This document shows positions 28,359-37,092 of a stretch of DNA of 64,000 nucleotides, in pieces. Position 1 is the first letter of the stretch. Each line of letters starts with the position of its first letter. The stretch is from NCBI RefSeq assembly GCF_014692525.1, contig NZ_JACNYL010000002.1, forward strand, positions 1-64,000, read 5' to 3'. The stretch is from Sphingobacterium chuzhouense (GTDB lineage Bacteria; Bacteroidota; Bacteroidia; Sphingobacteriales; Sphingobacteriaceae). A program made the position numbers and the translations under genes. Under the pieces are notes generated by a model, which worked only from the letters and a program-made list of their open reading frames with translations, did not search any database and was not told the DNA's origin.

Positions 28359-28396
28359 TTTTTTTTGGAATTCCCCATTCACATGTAGCATATTTG
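28359..28396 (+). promoter_or_regulatory. promoter of the first peptide/acyltransferase locus
   Basis: Eight T then GG (28359-28368), a 20-base spacer and CATATTTG (28389-28396) form a Bacteroidota-type promoter; the -7 box deviates from TAnnTTTG only in its first base. The promoter at 49098 has exactly the same design and spacing. The rest of the 365-base gap 28103-28467 holds no gene; TAAGGTTGACCTTA at 28153 is a palindrome of unknown meaning. Confidence 0.65.
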
Positions 28397-28467
28397 CTGC
28401 GTGATCACACAGCAATCTATCCAGGATCGATAGGCGCTTTTTATAAACCAAAATACATAAATTGAAG

Positions 28468-28590
28468 ATGGAACAATTTATTCATGAAATCCAGCACGTA
28501 GTTCAAATAGCCACAAACATACTAGATGCGAGAAAAGGTCTGGATCTACTGATCGGCAGCGATCGAAAATGTAATTTTTACTACGTTTAA
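28468..28590 (+). CDS. short peptide precursor candidate with Cys-containing C-terminus (copy 1)
   Basis: A 40-codon ORF with a start 72 bases after the promoter's -7 box. The first 30 residues form a likely amphipathic helix (MEQFIHEIQHVVQIATNILD, then ARKGLDLLIG); the tail is SDRKCNFYYV, with one cysteine, aromatic residues and no charge after it. There is no classical signal peptide. The product of a similarly placed ORF at 49222 ends in GKKCPIYTFS. The leader-plus-short-tail layout, and the enzyme gene directly after it, suggest a precursor of a modified peptide. This is inference; the ORF is too short for codon statistics. Confidence 0.55.
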   Translation: MEQFIHEIQHVVQIATNILDARKGLDLLIGSDRKCNFYYV

Positions 28591-28609
28591 ATCAAGCTAA
28601 TTCTAGATC

Positions 28610-28632
28610 AAGGGTGATCCGGACACCCTTTT
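28610..28632 (+). terminator. stem-loop between peptide gene and acyltransferase gene
   Basis: AAGGGTG (28610-28616) and CACCCTT (28624-28630) form a perfect seven-bp stem around a seven-base loop, followed by two more T. It could be a partial terminator or RNA-stabilising hairpin that keeps the peptide message in excess over the enzyme message. Confidence 0.6.
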
Positions 28633-28649
28633 ACTAACTGAAATCAAAT

Positions 28650-29606
28650 ATGAACAGCACTCCAAATATTTTACCGGCAACACCTGCGGCAAAAGATGAC
28701 CATATCTTCTGGAACCAGAGTGTCAAACTAGCTTCCATGCTGTACTACTGGAAATTAGTCGATAGCTACGAATCCATACTACCGCTGGTACACATTCACC
28801 AACGCTATCTTCAACAGGAACATTTCAAACACGACAATACCTTCCTACCACAATTGGAAGAACAGCTACCCAAGGTGGATGGTCCCCGGATATGGGCATG
28901 CTTCCATATCGGCCCTTATGCGATCATGGCGCGAGCACTTACTCGGCTAGGATATGGTATTGCGATCTTGCTTAAAGACGACGTGTTCGAAGAGCAATAT
29001 CCCATGTATATGCAGCAGTTCAAAAGAAGTTTCGGGAGGGAACCGAATGCAAGCGAACTACAGTTTGTAAAGTCCAGCGGCTCAAAATCCCTTATACAGC
29101 TAAAGCAACTGTTGAAAAGAGGCTACCACGTTATCTGCTATGTCGATGGGGAGGAGGGAGGAAGTGGAGAGAAAGGATGGACACACGTCCAACTGCATAA
29201 CAAACATTTGGATGTACGCATGGGAATGGCCATACTAAGTCAATTGAGCGGTGTGCCCATCCGTCCGGTTGTTCTTACAGCGGAAGGCGACAAACTGACG
29301 GTACGGAGCGGGGGAGACCTATTCGTAAACAACCGGGAGCAATATTCTGCCGCTATGCAATACTGTTACCAAATGCTAGAAGAACTCTCTGCGGAGGAAA
29401 TCCTGCAGTGGGAATGTATTCCCAGATTATTCGATAAAATTGTTCCCGATAAGCAACACACTGCTGAAAAACCCATATGGCTGCCCATCTACGCAAAAGA
29501 GAAAAATATGCTGCTGGATATCGTCTCCGGGAAATTTGCAGAAGTTTCCACTAGTCAGTTTAACAAAATGGAAACGCTGAGACGAGAATTCCTTAAGCAG
29601 ATATAA
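28650..29606 (+). CDS. HtrB/LpxL-like acyltransferase family protein (copy 1)
   Basis: A 318-residue soluble-looking protein. The pattern fits the lysophospholipid acyltransferase fold: a histidine block (WACFHIGPYAIMARAL, His86), then GYHVICYVDGEEGGSGE, then an acceptor-like block (LDVRMGMAILSQLSGVPIRP). In LpxL/HtrB enzymes these correspond to the H-x4-D/E catalytic and glycine-rich acyl-binding motifs, but the acidic partner of the histidine is not obvious here. No N-terminal membrane anchor is seen. The distant paralogue at 49456 shares these blocks. It follows a short peptide gene, so the acceptor may be that peptide instead of lipid A (inference). Confidence 0.65.
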   Translation: MNSTPNILPATPAAKDDHIFWNQSVKLASMLYYWKLVDSYESILPLVHIHQRYLQQEHFKHDNTFLPQLEEQLPKVDGPRIWACFHIGPYAIMARALTRLGYGIAILLKDDVFEEQYPMYMQQFKRSFGREPNASELQFVKSSGSKSLIQLKQLLKRGYHVICYVDGEEGGSGEKGWTHVQLHNKHLDVRMGMAILSQLSGVPIRPVVLTAEGDKLTVRSGGDLFVNNREQYSAAMQYCYQMLEELSAEEILQWECIPRLFDKIVPDKQHTAEKPIWLPIYAKEKNMLLDIVSGKFAEVSTSQFNKMETLRREFLKQI

Positions 29607-29642
29607 TAACCGTAAATTTATAAAACAATAAAACCCTATGCT

Positions 29643-30245
29643 ATGAGCAATACCGATTTGAAACAAAAAATTTCAGAAAAAGTGCAGGCCTTCACCGCCA
29701 AATGTGATGAACAACATCATGCGATTGCACAGAAGAAAGAACAGGAGCGAAAGAAAGAAGAAGAACAAGCTAAACGCAAGGAAGATGTAGCCAAAAAATT
29801 TAAAGAAACGATATTAAAAGATCTTCGGCACCTTTTCACGGAAATCAAACCGGCATTTTCTTCGCCATATCTGGAAATCATACTAGATACGCATGATCAA
29901 CATGAGCACTTTTATATTCTCGACGATGATGAAATTCCAGCTTTTGCCGCCCTTGCGGTAGATGCCAAATCGAAGGTTGACTCGAATATCTTCGACTGCC
30001 CGCGCTATCTGTTTTTTGTCACGTCCATATCGAGTAATTCATTTGCACTATCACTTAATAATGAGTGTCGCGAGGTCTTGCGTTTCGGAGACCACGAAAA
30101 TGACGAGAACACCCTGCTACAAACATATTCTTTCGACGACTATGATTTCAATGAGATTCGGGGACATATCGAGAAATACTTGACCGATGAACTGTCTTAT
30201 CTGCATGAAAATTTTAAGGTACGGAGTGAAGAGTGGGAAGATTAA
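29643..30245 (+). CDS. hypothetical protein with N-terminal coiled coil
   Basis: A 200-residue acidic protein. Residues 20-55 are a lysine/glutamate-rich coiled coil (AQKKEQERKKEEEQAKRKED), and the rest is a compact domain (LRHLFTEIKPAFSSPYLEII; YILDDDEIPAFAALAVDAKS). No signal peptide or membrane segment. A fragment of a paralogue survives at 24985-25075. It is placed 36 bases after the acyltransferase gene and 12 bases before the next gene, so the set is probably one operon. Family not recognised. Confidence 0.65.
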   Translation: MSNTDLKQKISEKVQAFTAKCDEQHHAIAQKKEQERKKEEEQAKRKEDVAKKFKETILKDLRHLFTEIKPAFSSPYLEIILDTHDQHEHFYILDDDEIPAFAALAVDAKSKVDSNIFDCPRYLFFVTSISSNSFALSLNNECREVLRFGDHENDENTLLQTYSFDDYDFNEIRGHIEKYLTDELSYLHENFKVRSEEWED

Positions 30246-30257
30246 ATAAACAAAACA

Positions 30258-30764
30258 ATGATGTTCAATTTTTTCAAAAGAAACAACAAAAACAAAGCTA
30301 CCCCTAGGAAGAAGCATCTAGACAGGGAAGCTATTCAAAAACGGGGACTGGAACTAGCAGAGATTACCAAGAAGCGGCATGCGGCCGGCTTTCCACAGCA
30401 AGCGAAGTCGCAGGAAGATTTAACGGCCGTGATCTACGTCTTTAACGATCAATGGGATTATGCGATAATGAAGATAGGTATCGACGTTCCTGTTTTGGAT
30501 GATGGCAGCCTGCGGCCCAGTTTAAGAAAGAAAAGATTTTTTCCGTTGAATGAAAGTGTCTATATACATGTTTCGCAGATACGATCTGTTGATCTAGAAG
30601 CACTACAGATAGAGATTGATCCAGAGCTGGACCGGAACATGCGGAGAAATCTTAGGGGAGATGATGTTATTGAGAAGCTTCAGCGCTGCCGGGAGGACGA
30701 TTCCAATATTTTCGATATTGATAAAGCTTTTGCAGAGGAGATAAGAGCTATTATTGAGCGATAG
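30258..30764 (+). CDS. hypothetical protein, paralogue of the remnant at 25.2 kb
   Basis: A 168-residue basic-then-acidic protein. The N-terminus is lysine-rich (FFKRNNKNKATPRKKHLDRE); a central part (EDLTAVIYVFNDQWDYAIMK) and a C-terminal domain (ESVYIHVSQIRSVDLEALQI ... EEIRAIIER) follow. The last 230 bases are about nine-tenths identical to 25197-25429, so the duplication is recent. The same five residues or so before the stop (IIER) are kept in both copies. Function unknown; it belongs to the acyltransferase-led operon. Confidence 0.68.
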   Translation: MMFNFFKRNNKNKATPRKKHLDREAIQKRGLELAEITKKRHAAGFPQQAKSQEDLTAVIYVFNDQWDYAIMKIGIDVPVLDDGSLRPSLRKKRFFPLNESVYIHVSQIRSVDLEALQIEIDPELDRNMRRNLRGDDVIEKLQRCREDDSNIFDIDKAFAEEIRAIIER

Positions 30765-30792
30765 AATTACATAGATATAAAACTTATAGGTT

Positions 30793-31083
30793 ATGATTCA
30801 GAAGAAAAAATATGTTCGAAAGCTGATCCGGAAAAAAATAATGGGCACATTAACTGCCGAGGAAGAGATTGACCACACGATTGCTTCGGTTCTTTATAAG
30901 CGAGAAGAGTTTCAGGAAATGATAGCCGATGTATTGCTAAGTATCCCGGATGAAGAATTAACGGACGTTCCACTTGGAGACTGGAAGCCGGATATTGATG
31001 CCATTATCAAAGGCCGATTAACATCGCGCAATATCAAATCTGACAGCGAACCGAAAGATGAGGAGGATGGCAAGGAACCGTAA
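30793..31083 (+). CDS. hypothetical 96-residue charged protein
   Basis: The product starts MIQKKKYVRKLIRKKIMGTL and continues with a helical acidic stretch (TAEEEIDHTIASVLYKREEF) and a charged tail rich in Asp, Glu and Lys. The N-terminal helix pattern is faintly like the sigma-binding start of FecR proteins, but no membrane segment or FecR domain follows. It is the last gene of the run that begins with the peptide ORF at 28468. Family not recognised. Confidence 0.6.
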   Translation: MIQKKKYVRKLIRKKIMGTLTAEEEIDHTIASVLYKREEFQEMIADVLLSIPDEELTDVPLGDWKPDIDAIIKGRLTSRNIKSDSEPKDEEDGKEP

Positions 31084-31425
31084 AATTTGTCTTTTATCCA
31101 GCTGTGAAAAGCAATTTATCGGATCACTAGCTAAATTATGCAGTAGCAATCCAATAGACAGCAGATGAACCAAAGATCAAAAATAATCAAGACTTTACGA
31201 CGAATTACAAGCCAGTAATAAATTAGACGTGATCAATAATTCGATGGCCGATCTTGACCAAGATCTGGAAGCCGAAGCATAAATAAAAAGCGTTAGCTTA
31301 TGTAGTAGCTAAGGCTTCTTTTTCTTGTGGCAGCAGATCTTGCCATATCTGCGTATTTATCTTGGGCTTCTCGCTTTAGTTTTCAATAAAGTTAATAATG
31401 AACTCTTTCATACACAAATAGGTTA
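31084..31425 (+). other. gap with a gene remnant and a terminator
   Basis: No full gene is seen. A plus-strand open tail at about 31195-31282 encodes LQASNKLDVINNSMADLDQD followed by LEAEA and a stop; upstream the frame is interrupted, so it looks like the 3' end of a lost gene. At 31289-31316 a hairpin (AGC-G-TTAGCT paired with AGCTAA-G-GCT) followed by a T-rich run to 31326 is a likely terminator, and it separates the plus-strand peptide locus from the minus-strand defence-type block. Confidence 0.5.
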
Positions 31426-34014
31426 TTATATCCGATCTGTTTCCGCGATAATGTATTTCTGAAGAAATGCTTCTAATGGCTGATGCTCGTACTTTGGTCG
31501 TGCGTTAATCATTTCAAGAAGCACCTCCTGATTTTTATTTACCAAGTCTTCTTTTCCCAAATCTTTTATTAGCCATTCAATATTATCATTAAGTTTGGAA
31601 AATATTATAAATACCCCCTTCCACCAAAGATTTCGCATTAACGCTGGTATCTTTATACTTCTGTTATTTAAAATTTCTTTTGCCGCTAGATGTTCCTGGT
31701 ATCTTAAATGACCAAAACCATATTGTCCTGTTTTACTCATTGGGATAAGTATATTACAAGGATCTATGAGTTCTTGGAGTGCAATCGTAGATTGTTCTTT
31801 ACCTAGATGATTTTTCATCGCCTTTATCGCATATTCAGTTAGGTTTTCGATATCGCTTTCTCTTGTACTATTTGAATGTAGGAAAAAGGCTAACTTGGAG
31901 GCAAGCGTTTCCAAATTTTGGGGGGTAATGGTAGTCCGGGATGTGATGTTTTTTACGTTGTCATAATAGCCTGTGAGCAGATTAATTCTATTGTTGTACA
32001 AGTTGATTTCTGTCCTAGGTAGAGGCAAGTTGTTTTCAGCAAGCACACATAGTGTGGTTGTTAGAAGTGGATTTCTTACAATTTCTGCTACTTCATTATT
32101 CTCCATCAAATGTTGTGTAACTCTTTGATAAATAGTGTCATTTTTTGATTCATCAAACCACTGCTTTATAAAATGGTCCCTCTGTCCCTGTGTAAAAGGC
32201 ATTAAGGTTATTGGAAAGAATTCTTGAAGAGAAAATTCTTTTGTAGACAGGCGGGAAGATAGGATAACTTGGACTTTTGATCGATATTGTTTTACGAAGC
32301 TTTGTATTTCTGTAACAAGCCAAGGACCGGGTTTAATAGCTTCATCTAAACCATCTAATAACAAAACCGTTTTTGTTGATTTAAACATTTCTGCGAGATC
32401 GTCTTTATTGATGGTTATCCCAAGTTTGTTTAAATAGATTTTAACACTTTGTGTAAGATCTAAAGGCCTATTATCTCCCTGCTCTTCGATGACATATTGT
32501 ATCAATCTTGACAGAGAAATCCAAATCGGCATTTTATCGTCTTTTTGGGATACATTAATTGCATACATTTGAAGAGTTGTTGTTTTTCCAGCTCCAGCAT
32601 CACCCATGACAATAAAATTTAAACCGGTGTCGAAGACATTGTGGACGTCTATTGAAATTCTGGGTGTCTCATTCTTTGCTTCTGTAAAAGCCATTTCTTC
32701 GGTTTTAAGACAGTTAGCAATGAGGGGATTTTTGAATAATAACTCAGTAGTAGAAATTAGAATTCCGGCCTTTTTTATGAAGGTTTTTAACTTTATAGTA
32801 TCAACAACTGGTTCATTGTTAATTCTATCTATTTCTGTGAGTATCCATTTACGCTTTTCGATAATTTGTTGGGATATTTTTTTTCCATCTATTGTTATTG
32901 TGTATAAAACTGACGGTTTGGCAATCCTTGTATCATCTAGCTTTTTGTTCGCTAACAACAGTTCTTTTTCCAAAACAGAAACAGTTGACTTAGCTTCATC
33001 TACAAGTTCGGAAGCGTCTAAGAAGAGAATATCATCTACGCCATAATTTCGCCTTTTACGCTCTATTTTTTGTAATTCCTGCTCTTTTCTTTGCAACTCA
33101 TCTTTTGCCACATTTAATTTTTTCATTTTTTTATCACGGTAGATTTCAATAGCTTGAATGCTATCCCGCCATTTGTTATATGTGGTCAAATCAGAAGCGG
33201 AATCAATCTCGCTGACTGGTTTGTTTAAGAAATTTACTTGATATTCTTTCGTTATAGATTTACATAACCTCTTGAATTCTAACCATTTTTCTAAGGTTAT
33301 ATCGTACTTGTGGCTTATTGGATCGTATTTTTCTACTAGTAATATTCTGGGGACTCGCTTTCCTAAATTAAAATTAATATCAGTATATATGGACTTAATA
33401 GATATCTTATTGTTATATCCTAATGCTTTTAGCAAGATCTTATTATTTAAAGTAGCTAAGATTTTCGCGGGGATATTCGTCTCAATTCCCAGTAGATCAT
33501 TTACAATATCTTGCCGATTTTTTATTATTTGACTACATAGTTTATAGCCATCAATGATAATTATACTATGGTCTTTTAAAGAAACATGCTCACTAAATCG
33601 CGTCCTAAGAGTGTTGGTCGATATTGGATAGGTTGAGATCAATATTATCTCAGATGGGCGATATGTTTTTTTATTAACGTTTAAAATAGGCTTTTTAATA
33701 CAGTTTTCAAGCTGGTTGACTACAGTTTGCAAACTGTCATTTCCCGATGCCTTGCTTGATAATTTAAAGTGTTTCACTTGGGCAACTGATACCTTAATTT
33801 CCCCAAAGCGATCCTCGTCCCACATGATTATGTCTTTTCCTTCTTCATATACACCACCATTAAATTCAACTTTTTTATATCCAAGCGTTTCCAAAAGAGG
33901 GATTATTACGTCTCTAGTTAATTTATTTTCCTGCACGCTTTGTATTTTTTTGAGAAGTTTTTTCGTTGTATTCATGTTAATATGGTATAATTTTAAAGCT
34001 ATTAAAAATTTCAC
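31426..34014 (-). CDS. NACHT-domain NTPase with N-terminal Mrr-like nuclease domain
   Basis: An 862-residue STAND-type protein (an alternative start 13 codons in, MNTTKKLLKK, is plausible). The N-terminal domain looks like a PD-(D/E)XK nuclease: GGVYEEGKDIIMW with Asp61 and then VAQVKHF with Gln79-x-Lys81, as in Mrr-like enzymes. After a coiled-coil region (about 290-370) comes a NACHT NTPase: Walker A GDAGAGKTT (471-479) and a Walker B-type TVLLLDGLDEA (about 548-558), then helical sensor-like sequence. bNACHT and Avs proteins of this build act in anti-phage defence: phage sensing triggers oligomerisation and the nuclease destroys DNA. The sensed ligand cannot be told. It is the last gene of a minus-strand run. 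Confidence 0.85.
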   Translation of the reverse strand: MKFLIALKLYHINMNTTKKLLKKIQSVQENKLTRDVIIPLLETLGYKKVEFNGGVYEEGKDIIMWDEDRFGEIKVSVAQVKHFKLSSKASGNDSLQTVVNQLENCIKKPILNVNKKTYRPSEIILISTYPISTNTLRTRFSEHVSLKDHSIIIIDGYKLCSQIIKNRQDIVNDLLGIETNIPAKILATLNNKILLKALGYNNKISIKSIYTDINFNLGKRVPRILLVEKYDPISHKYDITLEKWLEFKRLCKSITKEYQVNFLNKPVSEIDSASDLTTYNKWRDSIQAIEIYRDKKMKKLNVAKDELQRKEQELQKIERKRRNYGVDDILFLDASELVDEAKSTVSVLEKELLLANKKLDDTRIAKPSVLYTITIDGKKISQQIIEKRKWILTEIDRINNEPVVDTIKLKTFIKKAGILISTTELLFKNPLIANCLKTEEMAFTEAKNETPRISIDVHNVFDTGLNFIVMGDAGAGKTTTLQMYAINVSQKDDKMPIWISLSRLIQYVIEEQGDNRPLDLTQSVKIYLNKLGITINKDDLAEMFKSTKTVLLLDGLDEAIKPGPWLVTEIQSFVKQYRSKVQVILSSRLSTKEFSLQEFFPITLMPFTQGQRDHFIKQWFDESKNDTIYQRVTQHLMENNEVAEIVRNPLLTTTLCVLAENNLPLPRTEINLYNNRINLLTGYYDNVKNITSRTTITPQNLETLASKLAFFLHSNSTRESDIENLTEYAIKAMKNHLGKEQSTIALQELIDPCNILIPMSKTGQYGFGHLRYQEHLAAKEILNNRSIKIPALMRNLWWKGVFIIFSKLNDNIEWLIKDLGKEDLVNKNQEVLLEMINARPKYEHQPLEAFLQKYIIAETDRI

Positions 34015-34211
34015 TACAAATCAATAACTCACTAGATATATTGCTATTCTGTCTTTTGCGTTTCCAATCCTCTATTTGGAAATAAGTAATAAAATACGAA
34101 ATCAAAATGAACGTAGCTACATTTCAGACGTCCTTCTCATGCTAATATGTAGTTGAATTTACTTGTACTAACCAACATTCTAAAATGTTTTATTGAAGGA
34201 GTAGCCTGTGC

Positions 34212-34943
34212 TCACATTTGTTTTACTCGTTTCTGAAAGTAAAATGATACATGTTTAGCTCTTAACGGCTCTAGCCAGTCTTCTTGCTGTAGTGAGAAAA
34301 ATTTGTGATAAAGTTGGGTATATAAATCTCCATCACTTACTTCACTTGGTGGTGTTTGATTTCTTAGCGAATTGAAATATATGTTTTGCGCATAGGATTC
34401 TTTCACTATTTTTTTGTATTGATAACGGTCAATGAAGGTATTAAGCCTATATACATGGTAATTGTGATGGATTGAAAAGAGTGAAGCTTCTAAAGTTAAA
34501 ATTGTATCATAGAAATCCACCAGCTCTTTGTCATGGGAAATGTTAAGTATAACTAGAGCTTTTTTTCGGATCTCGAAAATGCTACTTTTCATTCCTTGAT
34601 AGTAGTGACTATACGAATAGAGTTTTATATATGAATTGTATGTTTCGTAATCGCCTTTTTCAAAAATATCATTTAATATATCTTGACTATGTTCCTTAAC
34701 AACTTCGGGATTATATTGATCTTGCCTTAAATCTTCTAGAAGTTTTAAGGCGTCAAGTGTATACGCATACCCGTCTATATCTATCTCGAAGTTTTTTTGC
34801 TTTTTCCACTCCTCCTTTGCTTCTCTCGCAAGTATAAATGTTTTAAAGGCTATAATTAATCCGGTTACAGCAATCAATCCCGTTAAAACGTTGGTCAATA
34901 GTTCTGCTAAGTTATAGAAGTTATTTGGTTCAAATATTTCCAT
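34212..34943 (-). CDS. hypothetical protein with one N-terminal membrane helix
   Basis: A 243-residue protein: a membrane segment (LTNVLTGLIAVTGLIIAFKT) near residues 15-35, then a helical cytoplasmic domain rich in Tyr and Leu (HDKELVDFYDTILTLEASLF). No family recognised. Single-helix plus helical domain proteins of this size recur in phage-defence islands, and it stands between a NACHT protein and an HNH protein, but the link to defence is by position only. Confidence 0.65.
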   Translation of the reverse strand: MEIFEPNNFYNLAELLTNVLTGLIAVTGLIIAFKTFILAREAKEEWKKQKNFEIDIDGYAYTLDALKLLEDLRQDQYNPEVVKEHSQDILNDIFEKGDYETYNSYIKLYSYSHYYQGMKSSIFEIRKKALVILNISHDKELVDFYDTILTLEASLFSIHHNYHVYRLNTFIDRYQYKKIVKESYAQNIYFNSLRNQTPPSEVSDGDLYTQLYHKFFSLQQEDWLEPLRAKHVSFYFQKRVKQM

Positions 34944-35046
34944 CGTTATTAAAAATTAATTTCATAAATATACTGTCATAATATTTTTCATTTTTGGTTG
35001 CATATTCACCATATTGAATGCATCACATTTAAAACTAAATTTTCCC

Positions 35047-35832
35047 TCAATATACCTCATCAATTATTTTCATTGCTTCTTTATGGCAATCGTTTTCGTC
35101 CTCGAATGTTTTCATGTAAAAGTAAAAGAGTGCAATGCCATACTGAGGAAGCTCTAGAAATATAAAATCATTGATCGTGTGAAAAAAGTGAAAACCTTTA
35201 TTTGATGTCTTAAAAACGACCAACGAATTTAAATGCCTTTGTTTATTTTTGATACTTATTCTTCTTAAAGCTTGCCTAATATTAGATTTTACCTGACTCG
35301 GCGAGTAATTTCTATTTGGCAAAAGCATATATAGAGGGAAATCTTTTAGATAGGGAATATGTTGTCCATTTTTTGGACTCAAAAATTTCTTTGTTATGTT
35401 AACGATCTGAAATTTGTAGTCGATTATCTCGAGCCACCTAATCAGATTTTGAAGTTCGTCGACAGAAAAACGATTGTTGTCAAGATCCACTGTTCGAAAT
35501 AACTCTTTTACATAGCACTCCAACGAACTTAGAAGTTCGCCATTGCACCGTTGACAAGCAGGGACAGTCGTTTTATTATATGTTTGGCTTTGCCCGTTCA
35601 ATGTAATGTCAAAGAACTTATGTGGATCTTTTTCGAATATCCAGCGAGGGATAACATGTTCCTTTGTTATGTTATTTGAACAGCTGCCACAAAACATGCA
35701 AATCGTCGTGGCTGGGACGTAAGTTGATATGTTATTACCTCTGAAAATATGATTTAAAGAAATATAGTCTATGACGGTTTTAATATTTGATCTAATCGCC
35801 TTACGTAGCTCTACTAGTTTGTTTCTGGACAT
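35047..35832 (-). CDS. HNH-endonuclease-like zinc protein
   Basis: A 261-residue protein with a treble-clef zinc site: Cys45-x2-Cys48 (CMFCGSC), the HNH core Glu58-His59 (TKEHVIPRWIF) and Cys93-x2-Cys96 followed by Asn97 (VPACQRCN). These are the ligands and the catalytic His expected of HNH nucleases. The remaining 160 residues carry no recognised domain. Solitary HNH proteins of this type occur in defence and mobile regions. Confidence 0.75.
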   Translation of the reverse strand: MSRNKLVELRKAIRSNIKTVIDYISLNHIFRGNNISTYVPATTICMFCGSCSNNITKEHVIPRWIFEKDPHKFFDITLNGQSQTYNKTTVPACQRCNGELLSSLECYVKELFRTVDLDNNRFSVDELQNLIRWLEIIDYKFQIVNITKKFLSPKNGQHIPYLKDFPLYMLLPNRNYSPSQVKSNIRQALRRISIKNKQRHLNSLVVFKTSNKGFHFFHTINDFIFLELPQYGIALFYFYMKTFEDENDCHKEAMKIIDEVY

Positions 35833-36045
35833 TTTTTAGATAAAATTTATCACAACACTACAGATATATATTTCGTGAATAGTGTCGTATATTGCATTAT
35901 TTGAGTACTCTTATAAGTCGATAAATACTCCAGAGTTCTGGATTCTGCCAACTTCTATCTACTAGGGTCGCTGACCGGAAACAATAAATCATATATTTTT
36001 GCATACTCCGAACTATAGTATTCGAAAGCTAATTGGACGTCATTA

Positions 36046-36771
36046 TTATTCACTTCTACTATACAATGTCGACTTTCGCGGAATAAAGTTTGCGTTTACA
36101 TGCGAAATAACATTGGTAATGCTCTCGCAAACCCAGTCCTCGGCTAGTGGATGAAAAATAGCTTCTTGAATCAAAACATCTATGTCAACACTTATTTTCG
36201 TAGCCTTGGGAAGAGCAGCCAGTACCTCTTCTGGTTGATTAATAGCGGTAGACACAGGAGATATAAAAATCCTACATTCCCGCTCGTCTGCAAATTCTTC
36301 ACGCTTAACGATTAATGGATACATGAGGTTTCCTATCCCTAACTTATCTCTTCCATAGATAACCTCTGAAAGATATATTTTTCTTTGGTCTAAGATAGAG
36401 TGCTTTAGATGACCCGCTGTGGTTTTGATGGCAAGTCCTCCATTTTTATTCGAGTAAGCATCCCACATTATTGAAGACTCGAAGTTATTAATGTGCCAGC
36501 AATTAACGTAACTGCTCTTTCTTTGTTCTTCATATGCACTCAGGAGTCCTAATACTATTTTATTTTTCTGCGGATACTCATCAGGGTGAAGAAGTCGAGA
36601 TATCGTTTCATAGCTAGGTGCCATTCCTTCATATTTATCCGCGAAGCAATCGCATCTTAACATGAATAGCTGCTTATTTGCGATTAAATCTAAATATTTA
36701 AAAAGATCTAAATATTTCCAAATGATCGTGTCATCTGGCACATCAAAAAGTGATTCGTGAGGTTCATACAT
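36046..36771 (-). CDS. DUF2971 family protein
   Basis: A 241-residue protein with the family pattern: an N-terminal WKYLDLFKYLDLIANKQLF, the FADKYEG motif, then YVNCWHINNFESSIMWDAYS and a C-terminal region with RECRIFISP. DUF2971 proteins are scattered among defence and mobile regions; their activity is not settled. A 213-base gap without a gene separates it from the HNH gene. Confidence 0.8.
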   Translation of the reverse strand: MYEPHESLFDVPDDTIIWKYLDLFKYLDLIANKQLFMLRCDCFADKYEGMAPSYETISRLLHPDEYPQKNKIVLGLLSAYEEQRKSSYVNCWHINNFESSIMWDAYSNKNGGLAIKTTAGHLKHSILDQRKIYLSEVIYGRDKLGIGNLMYPLIVKREEFADERECRIFISPVSTAINQPEEVLAALPKATKISVDIDVLIQEAIFHPLAEDWVCESITNVISHVNANFIPRKSTLYSRSE

Positions 36772-36864
36772 GGCAAAAATTTATCTTTACTTCAAATATA
36801 AAAATTGTACGGTTTAGGAAATGCAAATTCTTCGATATTTCATTGTGGATACTATTGATTTCGA

Positions 36865-37092
36865 TTAATCCATGCCACTTTGGATATTATTCGTAAACAC
36901 TAATTTAGTGTTGTCCTCTTCTCCCATAAACCACCCTAGAATTTTGACTATTGTCCTTCTATGAGAAATCCAGATATGTTCTTTTATTGCAAGGTATATA
37001 AAACGCGATCTAAATATCGAACCGCGTAAATGTACTTTATCTGTAACTTCAGCCAAAGATAACCATCTCCAATTGCCGTACTGTACTACCAT
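36865..37092 (-). CDS. small hypothetical protein overlapping the HEPN-like gene
   Basis: A 75-residue basic ORF whose ATG overlaps the last seven bases of the upstream gene, a sign of translational coupling. The N-terminus (VVQYGNWRWLSLAEVTDKVH) may fold as a small helical domain. Not recognised; it could be chance. Confidence 0.4.
   Translation of the reverse strand: MVVQYGNWRWLSLAEVTDKVHLRGSIFRSRFIYLAIKEHIWISHRRTIVKILGWFMGEEDNTKLVFTNNIQSGMD

Noticed and set aside
32606..33046. A plus-strand open frame of 146 codons
   Set aside because: It runs antisense to the NACHT gene and covers its coiled-coil region; the protein has no domain or usable start context.
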